Assembly: GCF_014859565.1 (NCBI RefSeq)
Contig: NZ_JACUUA010000210.1
Span: 1-5,462, forward strand
Origin: Marinospirillum sp.
GTDB taxonomy: Bacteria; Pseudomonadota; Gammaproteobacteria; Pseudomonadales; Halomonadaceae
DNA length: 5,462 bases
Direction of reading: 5' to 3'
Below the pieces are notes generated by a model that saw only the letters and a program-made list of their open reading frames with translations, ran no database searches and was not told the DNA's origin. Shown here piece after piece: positions 1-5,461 of the stretch. A program made the translations under genes and the position numbers. Numbering within the stretch: position 1 is the first letter of the stretch; each line of letters begins with the position of its first letter.

Positions 1-62
1 TTAACCGTGCCTTTCGCCACTGGACAGGGAGTACACCGGGCAGTTACCGGCGTGGCTTGTAA
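1..62 (+). CDS. AraC-family transcriptional regulator, C-terminal end only (partial)
   Basis: An open frame enters from the left edge (frame starting at base 3) and ends at TAA 60-62. It encodes NRAFRHWTGSTPGSYRRGL, and the two bases before it (TT) are compatible with a preceding Phe. This matches the end of the second helix-turn-helix of AraC/XylS regulators, whose hallmark is (A)FNRAFxRWTGxTPxxYR. Only about 20 residues are visible, so the ligand-binding domain and subfamily cannot be assigned. Family knowledge: these proteins bind direct-repeat operators and usually activate a nearby promoter in response to a small effector. It is codirectional with the downstream transport operon, 151 bp before its first start codon, so it is a reasonable candidate regulator of that operon, although the sequence does not prove it. 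No convincing intrinsic terminator follows the stop codon. Confidence 0.85.
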   Translation, partial: NRAFRHWTGSTPGSYRRGL

Positions 63-82
63 CGCCAATTCTCTTGATTGAT

Positions 83-98
83 CTGTCGGCCTGTCGGC
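83..98. repeat. Tandem 8-bp direct repeat, candidate operator
   Basis: CTGTCGGC occurs twice back to back (83-90 and 91-98). A related GGCCTG occurs at 88-93 and again at 107-112. The pair lies 20 bp upstream of the predicted -35 box at 119-124, that is, roughly -56 to -71 relative to a start near 154. That is a usual position for an activator site. AraC-family proteins commonly bind direct repeats, and an AraC-type gene ends just upstream. That this is its operator is inference. Confidence 0.4.
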
Positions 99-111
99 TA
101 CGATCCGGCCT

Positions 112-150
112 GAAAAACTTGAAGTTAATGTATTAGTATATTATAAATTA
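112..150. repeat. Left copy of a 39-bp direct repeat flanking the operon
   Basis: Bases 112-150 match bases 5086-5124 in the same orientation at 35 of 39 positions. The differences are at 117, 124, 127 and 130. The last 20 bases, TATTAGTATATTATAAATTA (131-150), are identical to 5105-5124. The homology stops sharply on both sides. This copy contains the predicted operon promoter. The motif GCTTGAA also occurs just after this copy (151-157) and at the start of the other copy (5091-5097). Confidence 0.9.
119..147 (+). promoter_or_regulatory. Predicted sigma70-type promoter of the transport operon
   Basis: TTGAAG (119-124) and TATAAA (142-147) are separated by 17 bp, close to the TTGACA-17-TATAAT consensus. 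An overlapping alternative -10, TATTAT, lies at 139-144. Transcription would begin near 154, leaving a leader of about 60 nt before the ATG at 214. It lies between the AraC-type gene and the first operon gene, with a tandem repeat just upstream. The same TTGAA-17-TATAAA arrangement is preserved in the repeat copy downstream of the operon. Confidence 0.6.
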
Positions 151-202
151 GCTTGAATTCATTTATTCGATCTTACTCACACAGGTTTGCAGTTAAATTA
201 AA

Positions 203-207
203 AGGGG
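203..207 (+). promoter_or_regulatory. Ribosome binding site for the RND permease
   Basis: AGGGG at 203-207 is followed by six A/T-rich bases and then ATG at 214. This supports the 214 start over the in-frame Met at residue 10, which has no comparable site and would cut into the N-terminal region before the first membrane helix. Confidence 0.75.
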
Positions 208-213
208 TAAAAA

Positions 214-2796
214 ATGGGCAAGCAGTTGGCCTTCTGGTGCATGAACCATACCCGTACCGTTTTTATTGCGGTACTGGTAATGACGATAGCGCTGGGACTG
301 ATGATTCCCAAAATCATCATCGATACCGATCCGGAAAATATGCTCTCCGCTGAGCAGCCGGATCGCATCAAGCATAATGAAATTCGAGATCGTTTTGGCC
401 TGCATGACATGATTGTTGTCGGTCAGGTGAATACTCAGCATGAACACGGCGTTTTTAACCCTGAGTCTCTGGCGGCTCATTATGTCCTGACCCGTGCCAT
501 CGAACAGATGGAGGGTGTAATAGCGCGAGATTTGATGTCGATGGCTGCGGTGGATAATGTCGAGCAGGCAGGTGTCGGCACCATTGCCTATGACTGGCTG
601 ATTCCTGCGCCCCCGCAGACTCAGCAGGAAGCCGATCGCATTCGCATGGCTGTTGAGCGCCTGCCGATGTATCAGGGTACGCTGGTATCAGAAGACGGTC
701 AGGCTGCGGCTCTTTTCGTTCCCCTAGAAAGCAAGGACATCAGTCACCGCATCTCGATGGAGATTCAGGCAGTTGTAGAAGGCCTGGGTGTTGCTGATGA
801 ATTTCATATCACAGGTCAGCCGGTGGCGCAGGATACCTTTGGTGTGGAAATGTTCCAGCAGATGGCCATTTCTGCCCCTCTGGCTGGCCTGGTGATCTTT
901 CTGGCGATGCTGTATTTCTTCCGCAGCCTGCCCTTGGTTGTAGCCCCCATGCTGTTGGCGATGGCTACCGTGATTTCCACCATGGGTCTGCTGATTGGCA
1001 TGGGTTACACCGTGCACATCATGAGTTCGATGATTCCTATCTTCCTGATGCCCATCGCTGTGGTGGCCTCGGTGCATGTGTTATCGAACTTTGCTGACCG
1101 CTACCGCCCTGGTGATGATCCTAAAGAGGTTATGGGTGATGTCATGGACAAGCTGTTCAAGCCGGTGCTTTTTACCGCACTGACCTCAGCGGTCGGTTTT
1201 TTGTCACTGCTGACTACCCCTATTCCTCCTGTGCAGGTGTTTGGTGGTTTCATTTCTTTTGGTGTGGTGATCGCCCTGCTGCTGACGCTGGGCTTTATTC
1301 CGGCTTATACGGTATCGCTGAAGCGTGAAACTCTGGACAAGATGGCTGAGAAGTCACGTCAGAAAGACCTGGCTGACCAGCAGGCCAACAAAGATGGAGG
1401 CCTGCTTGGCAAGATGGGGCTCTTTCCAACCCGCAAACCCGGTGTGGTGATTGCGCTGGTGGTTGCGGTACTGGCGGTTTCTGTTTACGGCATTCGACAG
1501 ATTCAGATCAACGACAACCCCACCCTCTGGTTCAAGGAAGATCATCGCATTCGTATTGCTGACAAGGTGCTGAACGAGCGCTTCTCTGGCACCTACGAAG
1601 CCTACATCAACCTGCGTCAGACCGGTATTGACCGTCAGGTTGATGAGCTGCGCCGTAATATCCAGTTGAAACTGGGCGAAGCCGAATCAGAAGGCTTGGA
1701 TCTGCGCTCCACCTGGAACAATCTGTGGAATGAATCCGCTGGCGCTGCCTCCCCGGGCGATCGTCTGGAAACCTTGGCGATGTTGATTGATGACGAGATG
1801 TTTACTGCCAGTTTTGATGAGCAAACGGTCTGGGAGGAGATACTAGAGCAGGTGGAAGCTGGTCGTACCGCCACCCGTGCCTTCCAAAACCCTAGCCACC
1901 TGGCTTGGATGGATGAGCTGAAAGAGCATCTGGAAAGCACTGGCATGATAGGTAAAGCCAACTCTCTGGCCGATCTGGTGAAGACTATTAACCGCGAGCT
2001 GGTCAGTGGTGAAATGGATGATTATCGCCTGCCCGAGCGGGCTAATGGTGTAGCACAAACCATTCTGAGCTTTCAGTCCTCGCAACGTCCTGATGATCTG
2101 TGGAGTTTTGTTACTCGTGACTTCACTCAGGCGAGCATCTGGTTGCAGTTGCCCAGTGGTGACAATCAGGTGATGAGCCAAGTGGTTGATGCGGTTGATC
2201 GTTTTGTTGTCAGCAACCCACCGCCTGAAGGTGTTGAGCTGGACTGGGGTGGCGGCACCTACATCAACCTGGTTTGGCAGGATGAAATGGTTGAAGGCAT
2301 GCTCTGGGCATTGGGTTCCGCCTTTATTGTGGTGTTGATCATGATGGTGGCACTGTTCCGCAGTGTGTTGCTGGGTGTGCTGGCGATGCTGCCACTGACC
2401 ATCACCATTGCAGCTATTTATGGTGTAATGGGTCTGGTTGGTAAGGATTACGATATGCCTGTGGCTGTGCTTTCATCCCTGTCGCTGGGTCTGTCGGTCG
2501 ACTTTGCCATTCACTTTATCCAGCGCCTGCGTATGGCTCTGGATGATGTAGGTGGTGACTGGAAGGCGGCGATGGATCAGGTTTTTGATGAACCTGCCCG
2601 TGCCATTGTGCGTAACGCGGTGGTAATTGCAGTTGGCTTCTTACCACTGCTGGCTGCGCCTTTAGTGCCCTACATCACTGTGGGCTTTTTCTTAGCCAGC
2701 ATCATGGCGACTTCGGCTCTGGTCAGTCTGTTTGTGCTGCCTGCCTTTATTGCCCTGGCACCCCGTGCGGTACTGGGCAAGGCCGTTAAAAGTTAA
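214..2796 (+). CDS. MMPL/RND-superfamily exporter (predicted, COG1033 type)
   Basis: An 860-residue inner-membrane permease with the two-fold RND architecture. TM1 is at about 14-33, followed by a periplasmic loop (34-217) and TM2-6 (about 218-236, 240-263, 268-292, 317-335, 342-365). A charged cytoplasmic linker (about 366-408) leads to TM7 (409-427), a larger periplasmic loop (428-692) and TM8-12 (about 694-716, 718-742, 747-770, 796-815, 818-846). TM10 carries the GLSVDFAIHF signature with Asp763, the likely proton-relay residue. The equivalent stretch in TM4 reads VVASVHVL, with Ala285 where the family normally has Asp. The second loop holds a helical, acidic insertion at about 471-555. 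Members of this family use the proton gradient to move lipids or hydrophobic molecules out of the inner membrane, generally without a classical membrane-fusion partner. None is encoded here. It heads the operon, 14 bp before a LolA-like gene, which fits lipid or lipoprotein-related traffic. The substrate is unknown. Family assignment is firm; function is inference. Confidence 0.92.
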   Translation: MGKQLAFWCMNHTRTVFIAVLVMTIALGLMIPKIIIDTDPENMLSAEQPDRIKHNEIRDRFGLHDMIVVGQVNTQHEHGVFNPESLAAHYVLTRAIEQMEGVIARDLMSMAAVDNVEQAGVGTIAYDWLIPAPPQTQQEADRIRMAVERLPMYQGTLVSEDGQAAALFVPLESKDISHRISMEIQAVVEGLGVADEFHITGQPVAQDTFGVEMFQQMAISAPLAGLVIFLAMLYFFRSLPLVVAPMLLAMATVISTMGLLIGMGYTVHIMSSMIPIFLMPIAVVASVHVLSNFADRYRPGDDPKEVMGDVMDKLFKPVLFTALTSAVGFLSLLTTPIPPVQVFGGFISFGVVIALLLTLGFIPAYTVSLKRETLDKMAEKSRQKDLADQQANKDGGLLGKMGLFPTRKPGVVIALVVAVLAVSVYGIRQIQINDNPTLWFKEDHRIRIADKVLNERFSGTYEAYINLRQTGIDRQVDELRRNIQLKLGEAESEGLDLRSTWNNLWNESAGAASPGDRLETLAMLIDDEMFTASFDEQTVWEEILEQVEAGRTATRAFQNPSHLAWMDELKEHLESTGMIGKANSLADLVKTINRELVSGEMDDYRLPERANGVAQTILSFQSSQRPDDLWSFVTRDFTQASIWLQLPSGDNQVMSQVVDAVDRFVVSNPPPEGVELDWGGGTYINLVWQDEMVEGMLWALGSAFIVVLIMMVALFRSVLLGVLAMLPLTITIAAIYGVMGLVGKDYDMPVAVLSSLSLGLSVDFAIHFIQRLRMALDDVGGDWKAAMDQVFDEPARAIVRNAVVIAVGFLPLLAAPLVPYITVGFFLASIMATSALVSLFVLPAFIALAPRAVLGKAVKS

Positions 2797-2803
2797 TTGG
2801 AGA
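2797..2803 (+). promoter_or_regulatory. Ribosome binding site for the LolA-like gene
   Basis: TTGGAGA follows directly after the permease stop codon (TAA 2794-2796). Its GGAG core (2799-2802) is 8 bp before ATG 2811. The 14-bp gap leaves no room for a separate promoter or terminator, so the gene is read from the same transcript. Confidence 0.7.
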
Positions 2804-2810
2804 AATTAAA

Positions 2811-3638
2811 ATGAAAACGAATCGATCAAATATGGCAACAGGTCTGTTGAAAGTAGCTGCGGGTGTGGCCGGGGGTTTAACCCTGATGTTCAGTCAAAGT
2901 CTGTTGGCTGCGCCGTCTGCTAGTGAAATCATCCAGAAGGCGAATCAGGCTTCCTACTATGCAGGCAAAGATGGTCGTTCGGAAGCACGGATGCGAATTG
3001 AAGACAGTCGTGGCCGAACCCAGACTCGTCAGTTCACGGTACTGCGCAAGAATGTTGAAGGCACGGATCGCCAGCACTATCTGGTGGTTTTCAGCCGTCC
3101 ATCCGAGTACCGCAACACGGTTTTTCTGGTGAATAAAAATCCTGCGGCAGACGATGATCGCTGGTTGTACCTACCGGATATGGATCTGGTGCGTCGTATT
3201 GCACCTGGAGACAAGCGCACCAGCTTTGTAGGTGCTCATATTTTTTACGAAGATATTTCTGGTCGTAACCTGAATGATGATGAACATCAGCTGGCAGAAG
3301 AAACCGCAGAGCAGTATGTCTTGCAGTCCACACCTAAAGACAAGGGATCGGTCGAGTTTGCCAGCTTCCGTACATGGATTGACAAGGAGACCTTCCTGCC
3401 CGTGCGTATTGAATACACCAATGCCGCAGGTGAGGTGTACCGCATTATGGAAAACGCCAACATCGAGGTGGTGGATGGTTACCCCACACCTACGATGATG
3501 CGTGTTCAGGATCTGCAATCTGGCGGTAATACCGTGGTGCAGTTCCGTGGTGTTAACTATGATCTGGGCATTCCTGACTCAGTGTTCACCGAGCGCAGCT
3601 TGCGTAATCCACCTGCTGAGTGGCTGGATCGGAGGTAA
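2811..3638 (+). CDS. Outer membrane lipoprotein-sorting protein (LolA-like), periplasmic
   Basis: A 275-residue protein with a Sec signal peptide: basic start (MKTNRSN), hydrophobic core about 11-32, and probable signal peptidase I cleavage after Ala33 or Ala34 (SLLAAPSA). It has no lipobox Cys, so it should be soluble in the periplasm. The mature part has the features of the LolA-like family annotated as outer membrane lipoprotein-sorting protein. These are an N-terminal helix starting SEIIQKANQ, a strand-rich region with RPSEYRNTVFLV (96-107), the conserved DDRWLYLPDMDLVRRI (115-130), and SFVGAHIFYEDISGRN (138-153). FLPVRIEY (195-202) follows. The expected fold is a half-open beta-barrel with a hydrophobic pocket, as in LolA and LolB. 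It sits between an RND exporter and an outer-membrane barrel, which suggests a periplasmic carrier that takes cargo from the permease. It is not LolA itself: lolA is a housekeeping gene with a different context. Cargo is unknown. Confidence 0.9.
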   Translation: MKTNRSNMATGLLKVAAGVAGGLTLMFSQSLLAAPSASEIIQKANQASYYAGKDGRSEARMRIEDSRGRTQTRQFTVLRKNVEGTDRQHYLVVFSRPSEYRNTVFLVNKNPAADDDRWLYLPDMDLVRRIAPGDKRTSFVGAHIFYEDISGRNLNDDEHQLAEETAEQYVLQSTPKDKGSVEFASFRTWIDKETFLPVRIEYTNAAGEVYRIMENANIEVVDGYPTPTMMRVQDLQSGGNTVVQFRGVNYDLGIPDSVFTERSLRNPPAEWLDRR

Positions 3639-3640
3639 AC
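3631..3640 (+). promoter_or_regulatory. Shine-Dalgarno overlapping the upstream stop codon; fixes the start at 3641
   Basis: GGAGG (3631-3635) lies inside the last two sense codons of the LolA-like gene and directly abuts its TAA (3636-3638), 5 bp before ATG 3641. This near-ideal site chooses ATG 3641 over the in-frame GTG at 3620, which would add seven residues and has no ribosome binding site. The arrangement predicts translational coupling of the two genes. Confidence 0.85.
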
Positions 3641-5005
3641 ATGAGTGCTGAAAAGCTTCAAAGGTTGCTGGGTTCGATTGCGCTGGCATTGAGCTTGACA
3701 GCCACGCCCTTGCTGGCTGACGACTGGGCTGCTGCTGGTGATGACTGGGGCGATGAATGGGAAGACGAGGCTGAGTCTCGTCTGCCATTCCGTATCGGTG
3801 GTTTTATTGAGGCTGCCGGTGGCATTCATCTGTACAACAACAAGGTTGTGGATGATCGCATCGGCAAAAACTACAACCTGGGTGAAACACGTCTGCGTCT
3901 GGATATTGACGGTGACTGGAAATATGTCAGCTACAGCTTCAAGGTAGATGGCGTGGCTGATGCTGTGGATGAAGAGTTGCGTGCCGAGTTGCGCGAAGCC
4001 TTGATCAGTACCAGTACTGGTGCCGTAGATTGGCGTGTCGGACGTCAGGTTTTGACCTGGGGTACGGGTGATCTGTTGTTCATCAACGACCTCTTCCCTA
4101 AGGACTGGCAGTCCTTTTTGATTGGTCGGGATGAAGACTATCTGAAGGGGGTATCTGATGCCATCCGTACCACCTGGTATGCTGAAGAAGTCACCCTTGA
4201 CCTGGTCTGGAGCCCGTTGTTCAAGGAAGACAACTACCCGAATGGGGATCGTTTGTCCTACTTTAATCCCATGGCAGGTGGTCAGACAGCTCAGTCTATT
4301 TCGGATAATACCAAAGAGCCGAACAGCTTTCCCAGTGATGGCGAAGTGGCTTTACGTCTTGCTACCCGTCAGTCCGGTGTAGAGTATGCCTTGTATGGTT
4401 ACTGGGGCTTCTGGCCTCAGCCCAATGATCAGCGCCAAGTTATTCAGGGCGGTAAAATGACTCACCCAGAGCTGCATGTGTATGGTGCCAGCCTACGTGC
4501 CGGTTTGGGTGCTGGGTTGTTTAATGCCGAGATGGGTTATTACGACTCACGGGACTACGACAATAAGCAAGCAGCCTTGACGCCTAATTCGGAAGTACGC
4601 TTTCTGATGGGGTATGACTGGGAGCTGATCACCAATCTGAATGTGGGTGTGCAGTATTATCTGGAATGGACACAAGACCATGATCAGCAGCAAGCCGGAT
4701 GGGAGCAGATGGGTCAGCAAATGGGGCAGGAACTTGGTTATATGGCAGGAGAAGAATACCGCCAGCTGTTGACCACTCGCCTGACCTATACTCAGATGCG
4801 TGGTGATCTGATGTGGTCGCTGTTTGCTTTTGTTTCTCCCACTGATGATGACTTTTATCTGCGCCCGAGTGTGCGTTATCGGGTATCTGATGATCTGACC
4901 GTCAGTGCCGGTGGCAATCTGTTTGGTGGCAAGAAGGATTACAGCTTTTTCGGGCAGTTTGAAAAAGATACCAATGCCTACCTAAGAGCCCGCTACCGCT
5001 TTTGA
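3641..5005 (+). CDS. Outer-membrane beta-barrel protein (DUF1302/porin-like)
   Basis: A 454-residue exported protein. The signal peptide covers residues 1-26 (hydrophobic GSIALALSLTATPLLA) with cleavage predicted at LLA/DDW. A short acidic, Trp-containing segment follows (27-45: DDW...GDDW...DEWEDEAE), and then the barrel begins at FRIGGFIEAAGGIHLY (50-65). Alternating aromatic/hydrophobic and polar residues run to the end: RLRLDID, YSFKVDG, VDWRVGRQVLTWGTGD, YALYGYWGF, SLRAGLGAGLFNAEMGYYDSRDYD, NVGVQYYLEW, RYRVSDDLTVSAGGNLFG. The C-terminus is YLRARYRF, with the terminal Phe typical of BAM-assembled proteins. RQVLTWGTGD and the following LFPKDW resemble the R-Q-W-G-D region of DUF1302-type barrels, which often occur with RND exporters and LolA-like or DUF1329 proteins. 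It is the last gene of the operon and the probable outer-membrane endpoint for the cargo. Whether it forms an open channel or inserts or stabilises cargo is not visible. The exact Pfam assignment is less certain than the barrel call. Confidence 0.85.
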   Translation: MSAEKLQRLLGSIALALSLTATPLLADDWAAAGDDWGDEWEDEAESRLPFRIGGFIEAAGGIHLYNNKVVDDRIGKNYNLGETRLRLDIDGDWKYVSYSFKVDGVADAVDEELRAELREALISTSTGAVDWRVGRQVLTWGTGDLLFINDLFPKDWQSFLIGRDEDYLKGVSDAIRTTWYAEEVTLDLVWSPLFKEDNYPNGDRLSYFNPMAGGQTAQSISDNTKEPNSFPSDGEVALRLATRQSGVEYALYGYWGFWPQPNDQRQVIQGGKMTHPELHVYGASLRAGLGAGLFNAEMGYYDSRDYDNKQAALTPNSEVRFLMGYDWELITNLNVGVQYYLEWTQDHDQQQAGWEQMGQQMGQELGYMAGEEYRQLLTTRLTYTQMRGDLMWSLFAFVSPTDDDFYLRPSVRYRVSDDLTVSAGGNLFGGKKDYSFFGQFEKDTNAYLRARYRF

Positions 5006-5032
5006 AGCCCACATTTTAAATATGTTAAGCCA

Positions 5033-5068
5033 GTACCCAGCGGATGATGACTGGATGCTGGCTGGTAC
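5033..5068. repeat. Imperfect inverted repeat after the operon, possible weak terminator
   Basis: GTACC+CAGC (5033-5041) can pair with GCTG (5057-5060) and GGTAC (5064-5068), leaving a three-base bulge and a 15-base loop. It starts 27 bp after the barrel stop codon. No run of T follows on either strand, so it is not a canonical intrinsic terminator. It may be an RNA 3'-end stabiliser or of no function. Confidence 0.35.
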
Positions 5069-5085
5069 AGGCAAACAGAATAAAA

Positions 5086-5124
5086 GAAAAGCTTGAACTT
5101 TATATATTAGTATATTATAAATTA
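5086..5124. repeat. Right copy of the 39-bp direct repeat, carrying a promoter-like sequence
   Basis: This is the same sequence as bases 112-150, with 35 of 39 identical and the final 20 identical. It keeps a promoter-like pair, TTGAAC (5093-5098) and TATAAA (5116-5121), with 17-bp spacing, pointing right. The tandem CTGTCGGC repeats found upstream of the first copy are absent here. No gene follows on the + strand in the rest of the window, so if it is active it would make a noncoding transcript or read beyond 5462. Confidence 0.85.
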
Positions 5125-5153
5125 TCGCAATACGTGTAATGAGATGTGCTAAA

Positions 5154-5222
5154 GCAGCAACTGAGCCATTGAAGCGCAGCGAAATGGCGTCCGGCCGCAA
5201 ACGGCGGCGAACTGCTGCGCTT
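5154..5222. repeat. Cluster of nested inverted repeats, attC-like
   Basis: AAGCGCAGC (5172-5180) is perfectly complementary to GCTGCGCTT (5214-5222). An alternative, mutually exclusive outer stem pairs GCAGCA (5154-5159) with TGCTGC (5213-5218). Smaller hairpins are GCCATT (5165-5170) with AATGGC (5183-5188), and GCCG-CAAA-CGGC (5194-5205). The cluster adjoins GTTAACC (5224-5230), in which the stop codon of a - strand antitoxin remnant lies. This layout resembles an integron attC site read on the - strand, but the far-side core (GTTRRRY) is not clear. No T-run follows on either strand, so it is not an intrinsic terminator. Confidence 0.5.
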
Positions 5223-5224
5223 TG

Positions 5225-5323
5225 TTAACCCAGCGCTCTCAATACAGCCTGAGGCTCTTTTGAAACTACATGCAATAAGGCAAGAGCGGGTCCCATGTGG
5301 TGTTTGAATCGAGCCATCCCCAT
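5225..5323 (-). pseudogene. Remnant of a NadS/HigA-2-type antitoxin, C-terminal part
   Basis: On the - strand, codons from ATG 5321-5323 to TAA 5225-5227 encode 32 residues ending MGPALALLHVVSKEPQAVLR plus ALG. This matches the conserved end of NadS/HigA-2-like Xre-family antitoxins, where W-E-x-G-R-R-x-P-T-G-P-A-x-A-L-L precedes a short helix with (H/E)P-E-A-V-L-x-A-L. The helix-turn-helix that should lie before it is absent. The open frame extends upstream only to an in-frame stop at 5372-5374, through residues that do not resemble the family. It is therefore a broken fragment and not a functional repressor. It directly follows a second, different antitoxin fragment. No ribosome binding site was recognised before the ATG. 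The similarity is recognised by eye from a short segment. Confidence 0.6.
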
Positions 5324-5330
5324 GCCCTCT

Positions 5331-5461
5331 TTACCTGAAAACCCGATCAAACCATAGTTCAGGAGGTTTTTCTACAGCCTGAACGCCTGCCATCACCGGT
5401 GACAAAGCCGGAGCGCCATTTCAGGGCTAACAGCACGACGTTCGCGCAATAATTCATTAAC
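5331..5461 (-). pseudogene. Degraded HigA/VapI-type antitoxin fragment, entering from beyond the window
   Basis: Reading the - strand from base 5461 gives VNELLRERRAVSPEMALRL followed by CHR and a TGA at 5393-5395. This is a strong match to the end of the helix-turn-helix in HigA-family addiction-module antitoxins (xNELLNGKRGVSPEMALRLA). In intact proteins the next residues are a short linker and SPEFWLNLQ. Here a PPELWFDRV segment occurs in a different frame (ending at TAA 5331-5333), after more bases than expected. The gene therefore appears broken by an insertion or frameshift near 5393-5402. The N-terminal half, if present, lies past base 5462, as would any toxin partner. The HTH match is the firm part; the PELW match is suggestive only. 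Confidence 0.6.

Noticed and set aside
86..115. Possible terminator of the AraC gene formed by the two GGCC segments before GAAAAACTT
   Set aside because: Only a 4-bp self-complementary stem with a long loop is possible and no T-run follows.
193..2181. Several open frames of 60-120 codons antisense or out of frame within the permease gene
   Set aside because: They are shadows of the strongly supported permease frame, with low-complexity His/Arg/Ser-rich translations and no family features.
3620..3640. Upstream GTG start giving a 461-aa barrel protein
   Set aside because: It adds seven residues inside the LolA-like gene, has no Shine-Dalgarno sequence and spoils the signal peptide start. ATG 3641 has GGAGG at ideal distance.
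4982..5200. 72-aa open frame on the - strand overlapping the barrel's 3' end
   Set aside because: It spans the inverted-repeat region and the promoter-like repeat, has no recognised ribosome binding site and matches no family I know.
5139..5228. 29-residue + strand frame (MRCAKAATEPLKRSEMASGR...) just after the right-hand promoter-like repeat
   Set aside because: It lies wholly in the inverted-repeat cluster, has no Shine-Dalgarno sequence, and its arginine-rich sequence is what chance reading of a GC-rich palindrome gives.
5361..5366. AGGAGG on the + strand as a ribosome binding site
   Set aside because: No start codon with an open frame follows at a suitable distance; the bases belong to the - strand antitoxin debris.
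5243..5382. TACAGCCTGA occurring at 5243-5252 and 5373-5382
   Set aside because: A 10-bp match; each encodes Gln-Ala-Val on the - strand within the antitoxin remnants and may be chance. No longer homology surrounds it.
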